Assembly (NCBI GenBank): GCA_947652605.1
Contig: OX393580.1
Span: 14,404,159 to 14,468,158, forward strand
Source of the DNA: Elmis aenea
Taxonomy: Eukaryota > Arthropoda > Insecta > Coleoptera > Elmidae
DNA length: 64,000 nt
Direction: 5' to 3'
This document shows positions 34,678-48,500 of this stretch, one piece after another. The position numbers and the translations under genes were made by a program. The notes beneath the pieces were generated by a model that worked only from the letters and a program-made list of their open reading frames with translations, ran no database searches and was not told where the DNA came from. The first letter of the stretch is position 1. Every line of letters begins with the position of its first letter.

Positions 34678-36333
34678 ATGAAACGTGCTTTTAATAACTG
34701 TGATCCCGACAATTTAAATGCTCTTTCTAAAAGAGGTGAGAACTATTTTATTTTGTTAGGTTATAATTTATTATAAATTTTTAGTGGAATTAGTTCGTTG
34801 CGACAATACTCCTGGAGGTATATCTCTTATAAACCAAGCATCTGTTGTAAAAAAAGCACCAACAGATTTAATAGAACTTGCCATGGAAATACAGCAGGTA
34901 TCGTAATAAGTACAAATATTAAAATATCATACTAAAATTTAAAAATTGATGGCTTTAACATTCTAAATTTATGGATTTCACTTGAAATGTATATTAGACA
35001 GAGCAGGTATGAGTTGCCTACAAATGCGGACCAGATAAAAATCTTAACATGAAATTTTTGGTCACGTTCAAAAGAAATAAATGTGCCCTGCCTGATATTG
35101 ATACAAAACATGGAATAGAAAAAGCTGTCATACATAATTATAATATGAAATATAATTTTTATTGGGAATTACATATATATTGATGTATAATTATGTTTTG
35201 TAATAAATATATTATTTGATCCATGTTGATCGATATGATTTTATAAAACGTTATTTTCTTATTCGATTGATATGTTAAACAACAAATAATATTTCTATAA
35301 AAATCAAAAACATTTGCAAGAGAGGATTGGTTCTCTTCCAGATGCAAATGTTTGATGAGTACACTTAACTGAAAAAATGTTAATAAAAAACAAATTGATT
35401 AAAGCACTATGTTCAAATAATAACTGAAAATCTTTTGACTTTTTAAGAATATTTAGTTTGATTCAACTACTATTTTAAAAATAGACAATTATTAAAATGT
35501 ATCAAGAATCAGCAATTAGCAGATTCTAAAACATAATTTAAGTTTAGTAAAAAATGTTTTTGTATTGTACAATGGATTTAAAAATCAAATATGTCATACA
35601 TAAATATTATAAAAAGTATTTATTGTCCTGGTGGAAACAAGAAAGCCAAAAATAGGAGTTTCCTTTAAAAATGGTGGCACATTAAATTTAGTTTACGGTA
35701 ATATTCCATGATGATGCCACTTTTTTGTGTAAAATTTTGTATATTATTGTTATCTATAATTCTATAAATCAAAACGAACTTGATATTTACATTTGTTTTT
35801 GAAATGGTACAATTTTTAGGCAGATTCGTTTGTCCATGCTACAGCGTACGGAAAGTTACAAGTAATTGCCCAACAGGTATAATACAAAACATTCTTTGTA
35901 GCTATATATTTTTGTAATTCAATAAATATCAATAGGTACGATTTTTACAAGAACAAGCAAAACAAATTCTACTAGAAGCAAAAACTAACTCCGATTTAAA
36001 TCACGTGGCTTGTAATTTTGTTAAAGTACCTGGAAACCTATACCACCTGTATCAGAGACCTGGGGGGCAAACTTATTTTAGTATGCTGTCACCGCATGTA
36101 AGTTTGTGTTAATCACTTTATTATATGGTGCAAACAAGAGCAACTTTTAGGAATGGGGAAATTGCCCACATCAGTATAGAGGAAGTTATCGATTAGAATA
36201 TAATCATTCGTGGACTCCAATAAAAGATCTAGATGAGAAGGATACAGAAATTCTATTAATTAATAAAATGTTAGCAGCAAATAGTCGCTGCAGCATTTCA
36301 AATATGTTGCTAGATACAGATATGGAAATGTAA
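34678..36333 (+). CDS. C1orf50 homologue (DUF2452 family)
   Basis: Five exons (34678-34735, 34785-34897, 35820-35876, 35936-36097, 36151-36333) total 573 nt, 190 aa, near the family's roughly 200. Conserved blocks in order: [79 protein letters not shown] and [20 protein letters not shown]. These match the DUF2452 family, including the acyl-like PGNxYxLY and PxEWG motifs. The family is widespread in eukaryotes; its biochemical function is not established. Poly(A) signals AATAAA at 36383-36392. Start: only ATG upstream in frame, followed by [19 protein letters not shown]. Confidence 0.92.
34898..35819. other. Intron 2 of the C1orf50 homologue, nothing recognised
   Basis: AT-rich 0.9-kb intron. 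The small reverse-strand frames at 34932-35347 show no known domain and no repeat structure. Confidence 0.6.
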
Positions 36334-36382
36334 ATAATGTTTTATTTACTTTTTTTTAAATAATTGATGTAATTATGTACAA

Positions 36383-36473
36383 AATAAATAAAGAGAATAT
36401 CACTGTAAAACTATTTATTCTCTGTATAACAAATAAGTAACAATTTAATCTCGCTAATATCACGAGTTTTATT
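36383..36473. promoter_or_regulatory. Closely apposed poly(A) signals of two convergent genes
   Basis: Plus-strand AATAAATAAA at 36383-36392 serves the C1orf50 homologue. Minus-strand AATAAA at 36419-36414 and 36473-36468 could serve DNAJC11. The mature 3' ends would overlap or nearly so. Confidence 0.6.
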
Positions 36474-36527
36474 AAGTTACATTTGATTTTAGTCCATCAT
36501 AAATTGCTTCTGGTGCAACTAACTTAG

Positions 36528-39500
36528 TCAAAACAATTGCACCAACTTATCTGTAAAAAAAAGTTTTTGTAACATGCTGCATTCAACAATATCATCGAAC
36601 GGCATCACCTTGACGTCACTTTTAAGACCAAATTACACTAGAACACTACGACGAATGTGTACTTGCAGTAATTACTACGTAACATTAGTACGATGTGCTG
36701 GAAAAAACCAAAGTGTCAAAATATTTTTAATTAAAGTTGTCAAATATTATCACAAACGATTTGGTAATTTATCTGTCATGTATTTCACATATGACGGTAA
36801 CATTAGCTTTGTAAGCACAATAATATTGAAGTGTTTTGGTGTGAGTTTAATCACTGCTTGATGTTTTCAATAAATGCTATGGATGTATTTACCCGTACAG
36901 TTTTTTTTCTGGATGAAATGATTTTTTAATTGATATATTAAATACTTTTTATTATGATATACGTCATTCATATACAGAGTGATTCAAATTCGAGGGCGAC
37001 CATGGGGATCTCGCTTATTATAATAGCTAGAGTATAGGTTTAAATTTGGCAAAGTTGCTAAATTTGGTGCTTAATAATAATCCGAAGAGAAATCGGAAAT
37101 ATCTCAAACGGTATCCGAGAAAATTAAGAAAAACCAGAAAATACGATTTTTGAAAATAGTTTATAACTTCTTTGGAGTATAAAATATTTTAAATGTGTAA
37201 AAACATTGCTTCAGTAACTTTTTAAGCCGCATCGGATAGTAATCACTAGTTTATTCTAGGTCGATTCGTTTTTGTTTTATGATAACCAACTTAATTTTTT
37301 CTTATGGGCACAATTTTTGCTATTTACATAATTAAATAGCATTTATTTTTCTAAATTCATTGATGTATCACACATGTTATTTTGCTTCTTTATTCACAGT
37401 CAAATTAAAAAAAAAAAAGGTTTTAAACAATAACCATTATAAATCAGGTAGGCCGGTCATTGTAGTTTATGTTGTTTCAATGACAACCAATCAACAAACT
37501 AAAAGTTTTGAAAACCTATTACTTGTCACATTAATAAATTCATAAAAATGAACTTTAATAACGAAGAAAAACGTGATATGCTGCGAATTTTTTATTCATT
37601 GAATAGGAATGCTATATTGTCAAGTCAACGATATGCAAAAACATATCCAGAAAGAAGACAACCCTCGCACACATATTTTTGTACGTTGGACAGATACTTA
37701 AGGAAATATGGGGCTTTTGCCAAACCCAGAAGATAATATGGCAGAAATGTTTCAGATAAAAGTAAAAAAACATTTGTATTAAAAACAGATCCCGGAACAA
37801 CCACTATTTTTGTATAAAGTAAAACAAAACTTAAAAGAACGGTATAAAAAAATTTGCAGCAAATCGCGTTTTTCTTCGTTATTAAAGTTCATTTTTATGA
37901 ATTTATTAATCTAACAAGTAATAGGCTTTCAAAAATTTCAGTTTGTTGATTGATTGTCATGGAAACAACATAAATTACAATGACCGGCCTATCCGATTTA
38001 TCGTGGTTGTTGTTTAAAACACATTTTTTCAAATTTGACAATGAAAGAAGTAAAATACCATGTGTGATACATCAAAAATTCAAAAAAATAAATGCGATTC
38101 TATTATGTAAATAGCAAAATTGCGCTCATAAGAAAAAATAAAGTTGGTTGTCATAAAACGAATCGACCTAGAATAAATTAGTGATTACTATCCGATTCAG
38201 CTTAAAAAGTTGCTTAAACAATGTTTTTACACATTTAAAATATTTCAAACTCCAAAGGAGTTATAGACGATTTTCAAAAATCCCATTTTCTGGTTTTTTC
38301 CTAATTTCTCGGATACCGTCTGAGATATTTCCCATTTCTCTTCGGATTATTATTGAGCACCAAATTTAGCAACATTGCCAAATTTAAACCTACACTCTAG
38401 CTATTATAATAAGCGAGATTCCCATGGTTGCCCTCGATTTTGAATCACCCTGTAGTTTGTCTTTTCATTGCGTTAACCATACAAGTCCGGAATGATGAGA
38501 AATCTTACTGACTATGTTCCTCATACTTTTAATGAAATTTCATTTAATCTGTAAGGGGTGAGATGATAAAAAATTAATGCATCTACCAGAACTTGTAGGT
38601 TTCTGGTACCGGTCAAGTATAATTTTGTTATTAACAGTACGAATAAGTTTTGTGCCTAAAAATGGTACACTTCTTTAAGTTTTATTTTCAATAGTAAATT
38701 GGATATGCTTGTTATTATTAAAAAAAATGTTGAGAACATAATCCATTTGGTTATGAGGAAAAGCCGTTACCAAATAATCAACAAACTTGAACAAAAACGG
38801 TAATCGAAAATTTTAATTATTTTGCACGTCGGTTTTAACTAAAAAGTATTGCCAATTCGCCTGGTAAGTCATTTCCTAACACAATTTATTTACAAAAAAA
38901 TGTTTATTATACTTACAGGGTTTTGGTATTCGCAAGCTTTCATTATCTCGTACTGTAACTTCATGCGCTTGATTATGGTAATTATATATAATTAATAAAA
39001 ATTTATCTTCTCCAACAGCTACATCAAAAAATCCTGGTAACTGACTCTAAAATAAAAATTAATCTGTTACTACTCAGCACTGTGCTTGATAACATAAGTT
39101 AGTCTTGAATGTGAATTTTGTATTACACAAGGACGTTAATGACCTCGCATAAATGTAACCGATTTCATTACAATTATTGGATACAAAAAAAATCACAGGA
39201 TATTGAGTTATATTAGTCAAATTTAAAGATCCGTCATATCACTTGTTTTTTTTTTTTAGTACTATTGAGAGAGTACAGGGTGGTCCAAATTTGATGGGAT
39301 TGCTTGGTAACTTGTACCACATGAGTTTTACAAGGTTTTACACCTTGTTTGTTTTTTTGTTTTCACAGCCTACTATGATTTTCTTTAAAAAACAAAACTA
39401 AAAAACCTTCGTAACTTGCGTATTATTGGAAATAAATACATCAACCCTTATATATTTGGAATGAGAAAAAAATAAGGAATCTAAATAGGTCATAGCCAAC

Positions 39501-42500
39501 TATCCCATTTAAAAAAAGGTAAGTTTGTGGCATAACTTTTTAACGGGGATCGTAAATTTTTTTTTTTTAGTATAATCAAATTAAACATAAAAATACCTAA
39601 AAATTATCTCCATAAATATTTTCGATATTTACAATAACGGATATATTACACATTATTATTATGACAAAAAAACACTTTTTATTCAATACCTAGTTCGAAA
39701 ACAGGAAATTATAAGATATTTTTGAAAACGGTTCTGAGTTTGTCTCAAAAAACTGCACATTTTCGGTAATTTAACCGTTCCTCTATCTTAAATATTAACC
39801 GAGATACCTGTGTAATTTTTGAATTTGGACCACCCTGTACAGGGTGGGCAAATTTCATTGTTTTAATAAGGAATCTCGGTAACTATAAGAGGTATAAAAA
39901 AACGGACCGCGCATCCTTGATCTCTTTTTTCGAGAAAAAGTTAATAGTGAAAACTAAAATTGGTTATCGTCTTTTGTTTTCGAGTTATCGCCGATAACTC
40001 GATTTTTCGACTTTTCGTTTTATTACTGTATCTCGCTTGTTTATGAAAATAAACAAAAATAATGTTGACGTTCTACAGGCACTTTTTTGATAAGAATGCA
40101 GTGGCGTAGTCAATTTTTCAAAAAAAAAAAACGAAATTTGAGTTGTGACATAAAGTTGTATTTTTTTAAATAGAACCCATAGTTGGCTATGACTTATTTA
40201 AATTCCTTTTTTTTTTTCATTCCAAATATATAAGGGTTGATTTATTTATTTTCAATAATACGCAAGTTACGGAGGTTTTTTAGTTTTTTTCCTAAACAAA
40301 ATTATAGTAGGCTGTGAAAACACAAACAAAACAAGGTGTAAAACCTTTTAAAACTCATTTGGTACAAGTTACAAAGGTTTTGTAATTTGTTGTTGTGACT
40401 ACGCCACTGGATTCTTATTAAAAAAGTGCCTGTAGAACGTCAAAATTATTTTTGTTTATTTTCATAAACAAGCGAGATACAGTAATACAACGAAAAGTCG
40501 AAAAATCGAGTTATCGGCGATAACTCAAAAACAAAAGACGATAACCAATTTTAGTTTTCACCATTAACTTTTTCTCGAAAAAAGAGATCGAGGATGCGCG
40601 GTCCGTTTTTTGATACCTCTTATAGTTACCGAGATTCCCTATTAAAACATCGAAATTTGCCCACCCTGTACATGAGGACTGATTTTCAGTGTTCCATAAC
40701 ATTAATTGAAAATATTTACTAACCTTCGACTGATCATGCAAAACTAATTTACTATCTTTTACGAGGCATTGTAATGGAATAGTAACCTCTACAACTTCTT
40801 CTGGTCTTTCACCTGAACCTCTATTATCTGTTTCTGAAAATATAATTAAAAAATGTTTTCAAAATGTATTCTACAAGTATTTACATTCAACGATTTCACT
40901 TACAGCCTATTTTCACTATTCTGGTTTCAAACACTCGGGCTAATTTAATATAAATAGATTAAAAAATTGCATTTGCGATATAATACTATAAAATAAATTT
41001 TGAGAAACTGCAATAAATCAATATAAAATACAATATTGTATAAATTGTATAAAAAACAAAATGATACAGTTGAAATTTTATTTCTTCAACAAAAAATGTG
41101 AAAACCTATGTAAAAATCATTTCGATGTCATCGTTAAACAAAATACATTATAGTTTAAAATATCTGATGCAACTTTGTGTGTCATTTAATACACTTCAAG
41201 TATTAGGATACCAAATTTAACCATTGCCAAAGGGTTGATGACGTAAATGTTTCAACCATAATTGCATATGCGAATAAAATGAAGGGTTTGATAAACAGAT
41301 TAAGAAATACCGTATATCATAAAGTAAATGAACTATTACATCATGCACCAACCCTATTTTTTGAAATAAATACTGATAAAATTATGTGGCTATTATTTTC
41401 ACCTGATAACACTTTTCCATATATGGCCTTAACGATGATCAATCCCCTTTTATTTTCTTCCTCTTCACAAATACGTGAATAAGTAGCTGTCATTAAATCA
41501 ACTGCAGCTTGTGCTTCTTTCCTTTTTTCAGCCAATTTTGTTTTGTTGTCTTGTTTTTGTTTTTCAACTTTTTTAGCCTGCTGTTCTTTGAGGAAAGGTT
41601 CTACAATTCCTTTTTTAACAAGTATGTAGACTACCAAAGGAACTACCGTTGCATAAAACACCGGTGAGGGCATAATCTCTTCACATAAATGAATAGGAAA
41701 AGAGTAAACTTGATTGGCTCTTGTTAATCTTTAACAAAAGAAATAACAAATGTTCACAACACGAAAATAATTCAAGACATGATCTTATTACATTACCAAT
41801 ACTTTATTTTTGGGATTTTTGTTTATAAACAATAATTTTGTTAAATATATTTGTTGTCATTTAAAACCATTTTTAACATTTACTGTAAAATTTAACATAT
41901 TTCAAAGCAGTTTATGTCATTGATTTTTTATTTAATTACACAAATCAAACCAACATTTATATATCGATAACATGTCAAACAAATAATAAGTTTAAGGTGC
42001 ATGCATAACTACGGTTTAATAGTGTACAATATATTTTAAATACATTATACAACTTCATTTTTATTTAGTGATGACTTTTGGTAAGCATTCTTTTTTTAAG
42101 CCTTTCACTTCGTTCACTGACCAGTGTCAAATATAATACACATTAAGGCGGCTACAAGGGAAGTACGATATAAGTCACAATTACATAGTTTTAAGTTATT
42201 TATAAAATTAACTTTGACCCGATATAATATTTTACTGAAATTGAATATGGCGATGCTTTCAACTCAAAAAACTTTATTTACAAATACAACTTATTATTCA
42301 GAAAAAACAAATGTTTTAAAGCTTAAAAAAAAAAAATTTTTTGGTAATATTAACCCAAAAATGATTCATTGACTTATTGAATTAAGACAGGTACCGTAAA
42401 TCAAAAATTTAACAGCAGGTTTTTTTTTCTAGAAAAAAAGGTGAGTAGGTATACGGTGGTTTTTTAATATATTAAATTTGAGCAAAACTTCGCCAAATAA

Positions 42501-45500
42501 CATTTTTAAAACTTTAAAGGAGCTAAAAAAAAAAAATCTGCAACCAAAAAGTTGGGTATACGGCGTATACCCACGTACGCCTGGAAAAGGCCCTGGATTA
42601 CAGTATACAGGGTGATTGAAATTCGAGTTTAAGCATGGGGATCTCGCTTATTATAATAGCTATAGTATAGGTTTAAATTTGGCAAAGTTGCTAAATTTTG
42701 TGATTATTGATAATCCAAAGAGAAATTGGTAATATCTCAAACGGTATCCCAGAAAATTAGGAAAAACCAGAAAATACGATTTTTTAAAATCGTCTATAAC
42801 TCTTTTGGAGTTTGAAATATTTCAAATGTGTAAAAACATTGCTGAAGCAACTTTTTAAGCCAAATCGGATGGTGGTCACAAATTTTTCCCAGATCGATTC
42901 GTTCTTGTTTTATGACAACCAACTTTATTTTTTCTTATGGGCGCAATTTTTGCTATTACACAAATAGCATTTATTTTTCTGAATCCATTGATGTATCACC
43001 CATGGTATTTTACTTCTTCATTCATTGCAAAATTTAAAAAAAAGAGTTTTAAACAATAACCATTATAAATCAGGTAGGCCGGTCGTTGTAGTTTATGTTG
43101 TTTCCATCACAACTAATCAACAAACTGAAAGTTTTGAAAGTCCGTTATTTGTCGTAATAGATTCATAAAAATGAACTTTAATAACGAAGATAAACGCAAT
43201 ATGGGGCGAATTTTTTAGCACGAAATTTAGCAACTTTGCCAAATTTAAACCTATACTCTAGCTATTATAATAAGTGAGATCTCCATGCTTAAACTCGAAT
43301 TTCAATCACCCTGTATAGAATCCAATGTTGAGATCATATTTACTTATCGGCGAGCAACAAGTAAATGACATTTTTAAACAAACCAACAGTGTCAAGTAAC
43401 CTATACTATTGTACTTGGATCGGTTTTCTTTACAATGCTTGGACGCACCGCTATTCTGTAGTACACAGATATTTTAAAGCCAGTTTTTAGACATTAGGAT
43501 CGCTCTTATGGCTAAGGTGACATGATTGAATAAAACTGGCGAAAAGTGTTAACAAATGGCACCATACCTTGGACCATTGTTCCCCTGTAGCCTTCATATT
43601 ATACCTACATATCTACAACTTATACGCATATTGCACCCCGGGAAGAAGAAATAGAAATTTTTTAGTATGTCGAAAATACGTAATCATTTAACTTCGAATT
43701 TAAATGATTAAGAACCTGTGAATGTTCAAGACGAATTCTCAAACCTTTATTTGGCTTATACTCTACAAAAAAAATACTGCAAACGCCTTCGTCACTTCTC
43801 ACCCCTTTACCAAAGCTGGAGGTAGATACAGGTAAGCTTTTTGAATTGCGTCACTTTTCTTGCTGGAGTGCGATTATGTAAGCATGCTTTTATCAAAAAA
43901 GATTCATTCAAAATATTTTTTAAAATTATTTTCAAAATATTTGCCAATTGTATTTATTGCCAAACGTGTTACACAACTATTATGGTACTAAAATGTTAAT
44001 AATAATTCAATACACTAAGTGCAAGACCCTAAATAATTTTTAAAAAGTATTTAAAAATGTCTTAATCATATTCCAATTAGGTGGGTTTGATGTCGCAATA
44101 TTAATTATTACAATCTCACTCAAAAAGATTATGAAAAATGAATATGTCCACTAACCTTATTTTAAGTTTCACTCCAGTTGGCATCCCTATCGATACAGCA
44201 GCTGCTAACGAACTATGTTTTGACACTTTTTTTTCAGCTCCATATTCTAACATTCCTCCAAAAGTTCCCGCCCTATAATATTTAACAAATAAGTAATAAA
44301 ATCCAGTTTCTACTATTAGATATTTAATCGTACAAGCTGTTCTCGCTACACAAATTATTTATTTTAAGCATTTTTATTTTAAAAAATTTGCAAGATGAAC
44401 ATAAAAAGTTCTTCTGGCGTAATACTTTTTGGGTTACCACAGATTCAGATTTTTGTTGGATTGTTCTGGTTCCAGAACATGTTTACTATAAACTGCCAAC
44501 CACCTGTCATACATTACAAAAATATGTAATTCTTGTCAAAATAATATATTATATTAAGTACCATAAACCATTAAGTTGACAATAATTGTTTATAGAAATA
44601 CAGCTGTGACTTATAAAGTCGAATATAGCATCATTGTAAAAAAACTAATTTCACATAAATAATATGATTAATAACAAATCACTTGAGATGTAACAATATC
44701 CTAACTTGTGCGACAAATTTATTCTAGAGTTATTTGAATAATACAGGGTGATTGAAATTCGAGTTTAAGCATGGGGATCTCGCTTGTTATAATAGCTAGA
44801 GTATAGGTTTAAATTTGGCAATTGCTAAATTTGGTGCTTATTAATAATCCAAAGAGAAATTGGAAATATCTCAAACGGTACCCGGTAGGAAAAACTGAAA
44901 AATATGATTTATGAAAATCGTCTACAACTTCTTTGTAGTATGAAATATTTCAAATATCAAATTTCAGGATACCGCTCACAGAAGCCATATTATATTATTC
45001 AAAACTCTAATTATAATATTAAATTATTAATAAATTTTCAGTTCTTGTAGACCAGCCTTGATTTTTATGTCTATTCCCAGAAGCCACCTATCCATAAATA
45101 CGCTTATATTCTATGAGTATAAGTGTAGCTGCACAAAATTGAGAAGTAACAGCATTACGAGTTATCTCGTAGTCGGCGCCCTGGACAAGAACGCAAACTA
45201 CGACTTATCTCGTACTTGGCAGTCAACGTGTTAAAGCATGTGATAAAGTATAACAAAACTTTAAAAAATGCTATAAAAAATTCGCAGCATATCGCTTTTT
45301 TCTTTGTTATTAAAGTTCATTTTTACGAATCTATTACGATGACAAGTAATAGGCTTTCAAAACTTTTAGTTTGTTAATTGGTTGTCATGGAAACAACATA
45401 AACTACAACAACCGGCCTACCTAATTTACAGTTGTTATTGTTAAAAACGTATTTTTTCAAATTTGACAATGAAAGAAGAAGTAAAATACCATGTGTGATA

Positions 45501-48500
45501 CATCAATGGATTCAGAAAAATAAATGCTATTTGATTATGTAAATAGCGAAAATTGCGCCCTTAAGAAAAAACAAAATTGGTTGTCATAAAACAAAAACGA
45601 ATCGATCTAGGAAAAATTTGTGACCACCATACGATTCGGATTAAAAAGTTGCTTAGACAATGTTTTCACACATTTGAAGTATTTCATACTCCAAACGAGT
45701 TATAGGCGATTTTCAAAAATCATATTTTCCAGTTTTTCCCAATTTTCTCGGATACCGTTTGAGATATTTCCTTTTTTTTTTCGGATTAATATGGAGTACC
45801 CAATTTAGCAACTTTGCCAAATTTAAACCTATACTCTAGCTATTATAAAAAGTGAGATCCCCATGCTTAAACTCGAATTTCAATCATCCTGTATATGATA
45901 TTTAAAAAACTGTGTAATTGGAGCTATTTTATGATAATTGCCAAAATAGTTGTATAAACATTTCCACTTACTTTATTAAAACACGTAGCCTCAATTCATA
46001 ATTGATAATCTTTTTGGTGTAACTAACAGAAATAAACGTGTGCGGTAAGCCAACTTGTACTGAGAGATTATAAGCTCCAAACTCTATAAAAATTAATAAC
46101 ATTAAAAATGTTAAGTTATATTTTAAACTATTACTTTACCCGTTTCACGAACAACTGATGTAGAAACTAAAGATCTTATACCACCATGGTATGTAAAATA
46201 TCCCACTGAATGTTTATCAATTTGCATCGCTAAGGCTACAAACAAACATTTTTTTTGGTTTTATTAAAAAAAAAAGATAATTACAAACTTACTTGACATA
46301 ATTCCAGGTCGCAATCCTTGTGGGCTAAATTGCAAAATAGTCCCACCATTCCAAAAAAATCTTTTACTTAATGTTCTAAATGCTTTTAGTGAAATAGCGG
46401 GTCCATTACCTATAAAAAGATCATTAGCTGTTTACAAATTTTAAAACTAGGACAGTGCATATAAATTACACCTAAGTTTGAGTGCGTGGAATGTATTTTT
46501 CTATGGGTAAGTTGCAAATTTTATTCAAGGTGTCAGCTTGCGCTCACACTACTTCAGCAAAATATATTTTTTAAGATATAAACACGAGGCAAACATAACA
46601 AACAAAAAATAGTATCAACTTATTATTTAAAATTGTGCAACGGAAAACATTTAAGCTATCTAAATAAATTACTGAATGCATTTGTTATTTCAATTAATTC
46701 TAGGGGCAATAAACACACCGTCAGAATAAACCTAATGACTGCTTTATTATATAAAATAAATTTAAGTGAAATATCCTTGTGAAATGAAAAAAAAACATTT
46801 CTAATATTTTTATTTTTTTTTTTAAATTGAGTGTTTAAGGACGCTTCGACATCTGTGGTCACTAGCGTCCGGTAGGAGGGGGCGGGGAACAAGGAAAGGG
46901 TGGGTAAGGTAAGGGTAGGTGGAAGTACTGTCACAGCATTTGCCTATAGTAGGTAGAGGGAACCACCTGAAATCATTACGATGACAGACGGCCGTGGGAT
47001 TCGAACCCACGACCTCCCGATTAACTCGGAAGGTTGCATACCAACCAGCCACCGAGCTCGGTTCTAATTTTTTGTGTAATTACAGAGTTATCACCCTATT
47101 ATATGTAATTTCTACATCTGTAGCAATTGGTTGCTACTACCAGTTTTATGTACATATTATTAGTAAACGTTATTGTAGCTTATGAATTGCTGCTTGCAGT
47201 ACATTTTTAAAAATAATGAAAAAAAAATAAAAATTAAATACTACTAAATACTAAAATACTACTACAGACTAAAAAACTACTTATGTCTTAATATTAAAGG
47301 CATTGTGTAATCAATCTCTTTTGCTTTTCGTACTTATTAATTTTTTAGCAATAAATATAATATGAGAACTTTATATCTACAAAATCATTGCAATGCATAT
47401 ATAGTTCTTTTTAATGAAATTGCAAACAACTCCTGTAAAATATAATGAACAATTGATGATCACATATATGATCAAAACAACTTTGTTTTAAATTAAATAA
47501 ATGAAAGCTTAATATATTGCACTTTGCTAAATTCAATCACAAATTCGAATGTTTGTAAAACAATTGAATGAAATTTATTTCTTTTTTGTTTATAGAAATC
47601 GAATGACTAGTTACCTGCAGACATTTCAACTTCAGCCCAACTTTTATGTGAAAAAATATGACGCCAACTAAGATTAATTCCACCACCACCAGTCCCATTG
47701 TGGGTATGTAGCTGCCCAGCAAGTGTGCACGTATCAGTTTGAGTTAAAGGAAATTCTACAGACTGATTAAATGACATTCCCGATACTTCAATATTTGGTA
47801 TGATATTATCATGGTCCCTACAACAAATACAAACCAATATATCAATTATATCTACACTACACACTACTTACAAATTAAAATCATCATTTAAACCTAAATC
47901 ATCGATATATGGATTAAATAAATCCGTTGCATTTACATTAATAGTAATTGCACCATGTGGATTAGTTCTTTGTTGTTTGCGTCTTTCTGCCCTTTCTTCT
48001 GCTAACTGTTCATACTCAGCACGAATTTCTGCAGGAGTTTTAGTGCGTTGTACTATTTCCCAACCCTCTGTATCTAAACCTTTAATTCCTAAACTATCAT
48101 AGATGGCACGACTATGGGGATCTGAAAGAACTGCAAACAACAGATTTACACGGTTTTAATTGATTTTAAAGCAGACATACCTTCATAAGCTTTTTTTGTT
48201 TTATTAAACAGCATTTCAGCCTTTTCCTTTTTCTCTGGATCGACATGTTTATCAGGATGGTACACTCTACTGAGCCGTCTATAAGCATTATTTATTTCTT
48301 CTTTAGTAGCCTAACATAAAAAAAAAGTTTAATTTTATGGGTAAATTAGCAACCATACGAAAAAATAAAATATTTTAGGTTATAACTTTTATACTTTGTA
48401 ATTATAACTAAAAATAAAAAATTTTGTTAACCGATATTAAGGTATTATTAAGTTACCTCTTTAGAAACGTTAAGGCACGCGTAATAATCTTCATCTACAA

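Noticed and set aside
36574..36861. 95-codon frame downstream of the C1orf50 homologue
   Set aside because: No recognisable domain or signal, sits upstream of a transposon and opposite the DNAJC11 gene; composition is not convincing as coding.
46985..47062. Possible tRNA gene on the minus strand
   Set aside because: It has A-like and B boxes, but the acceptor stem does not pair and an A-tailed body follows, so it fits a SINE head.
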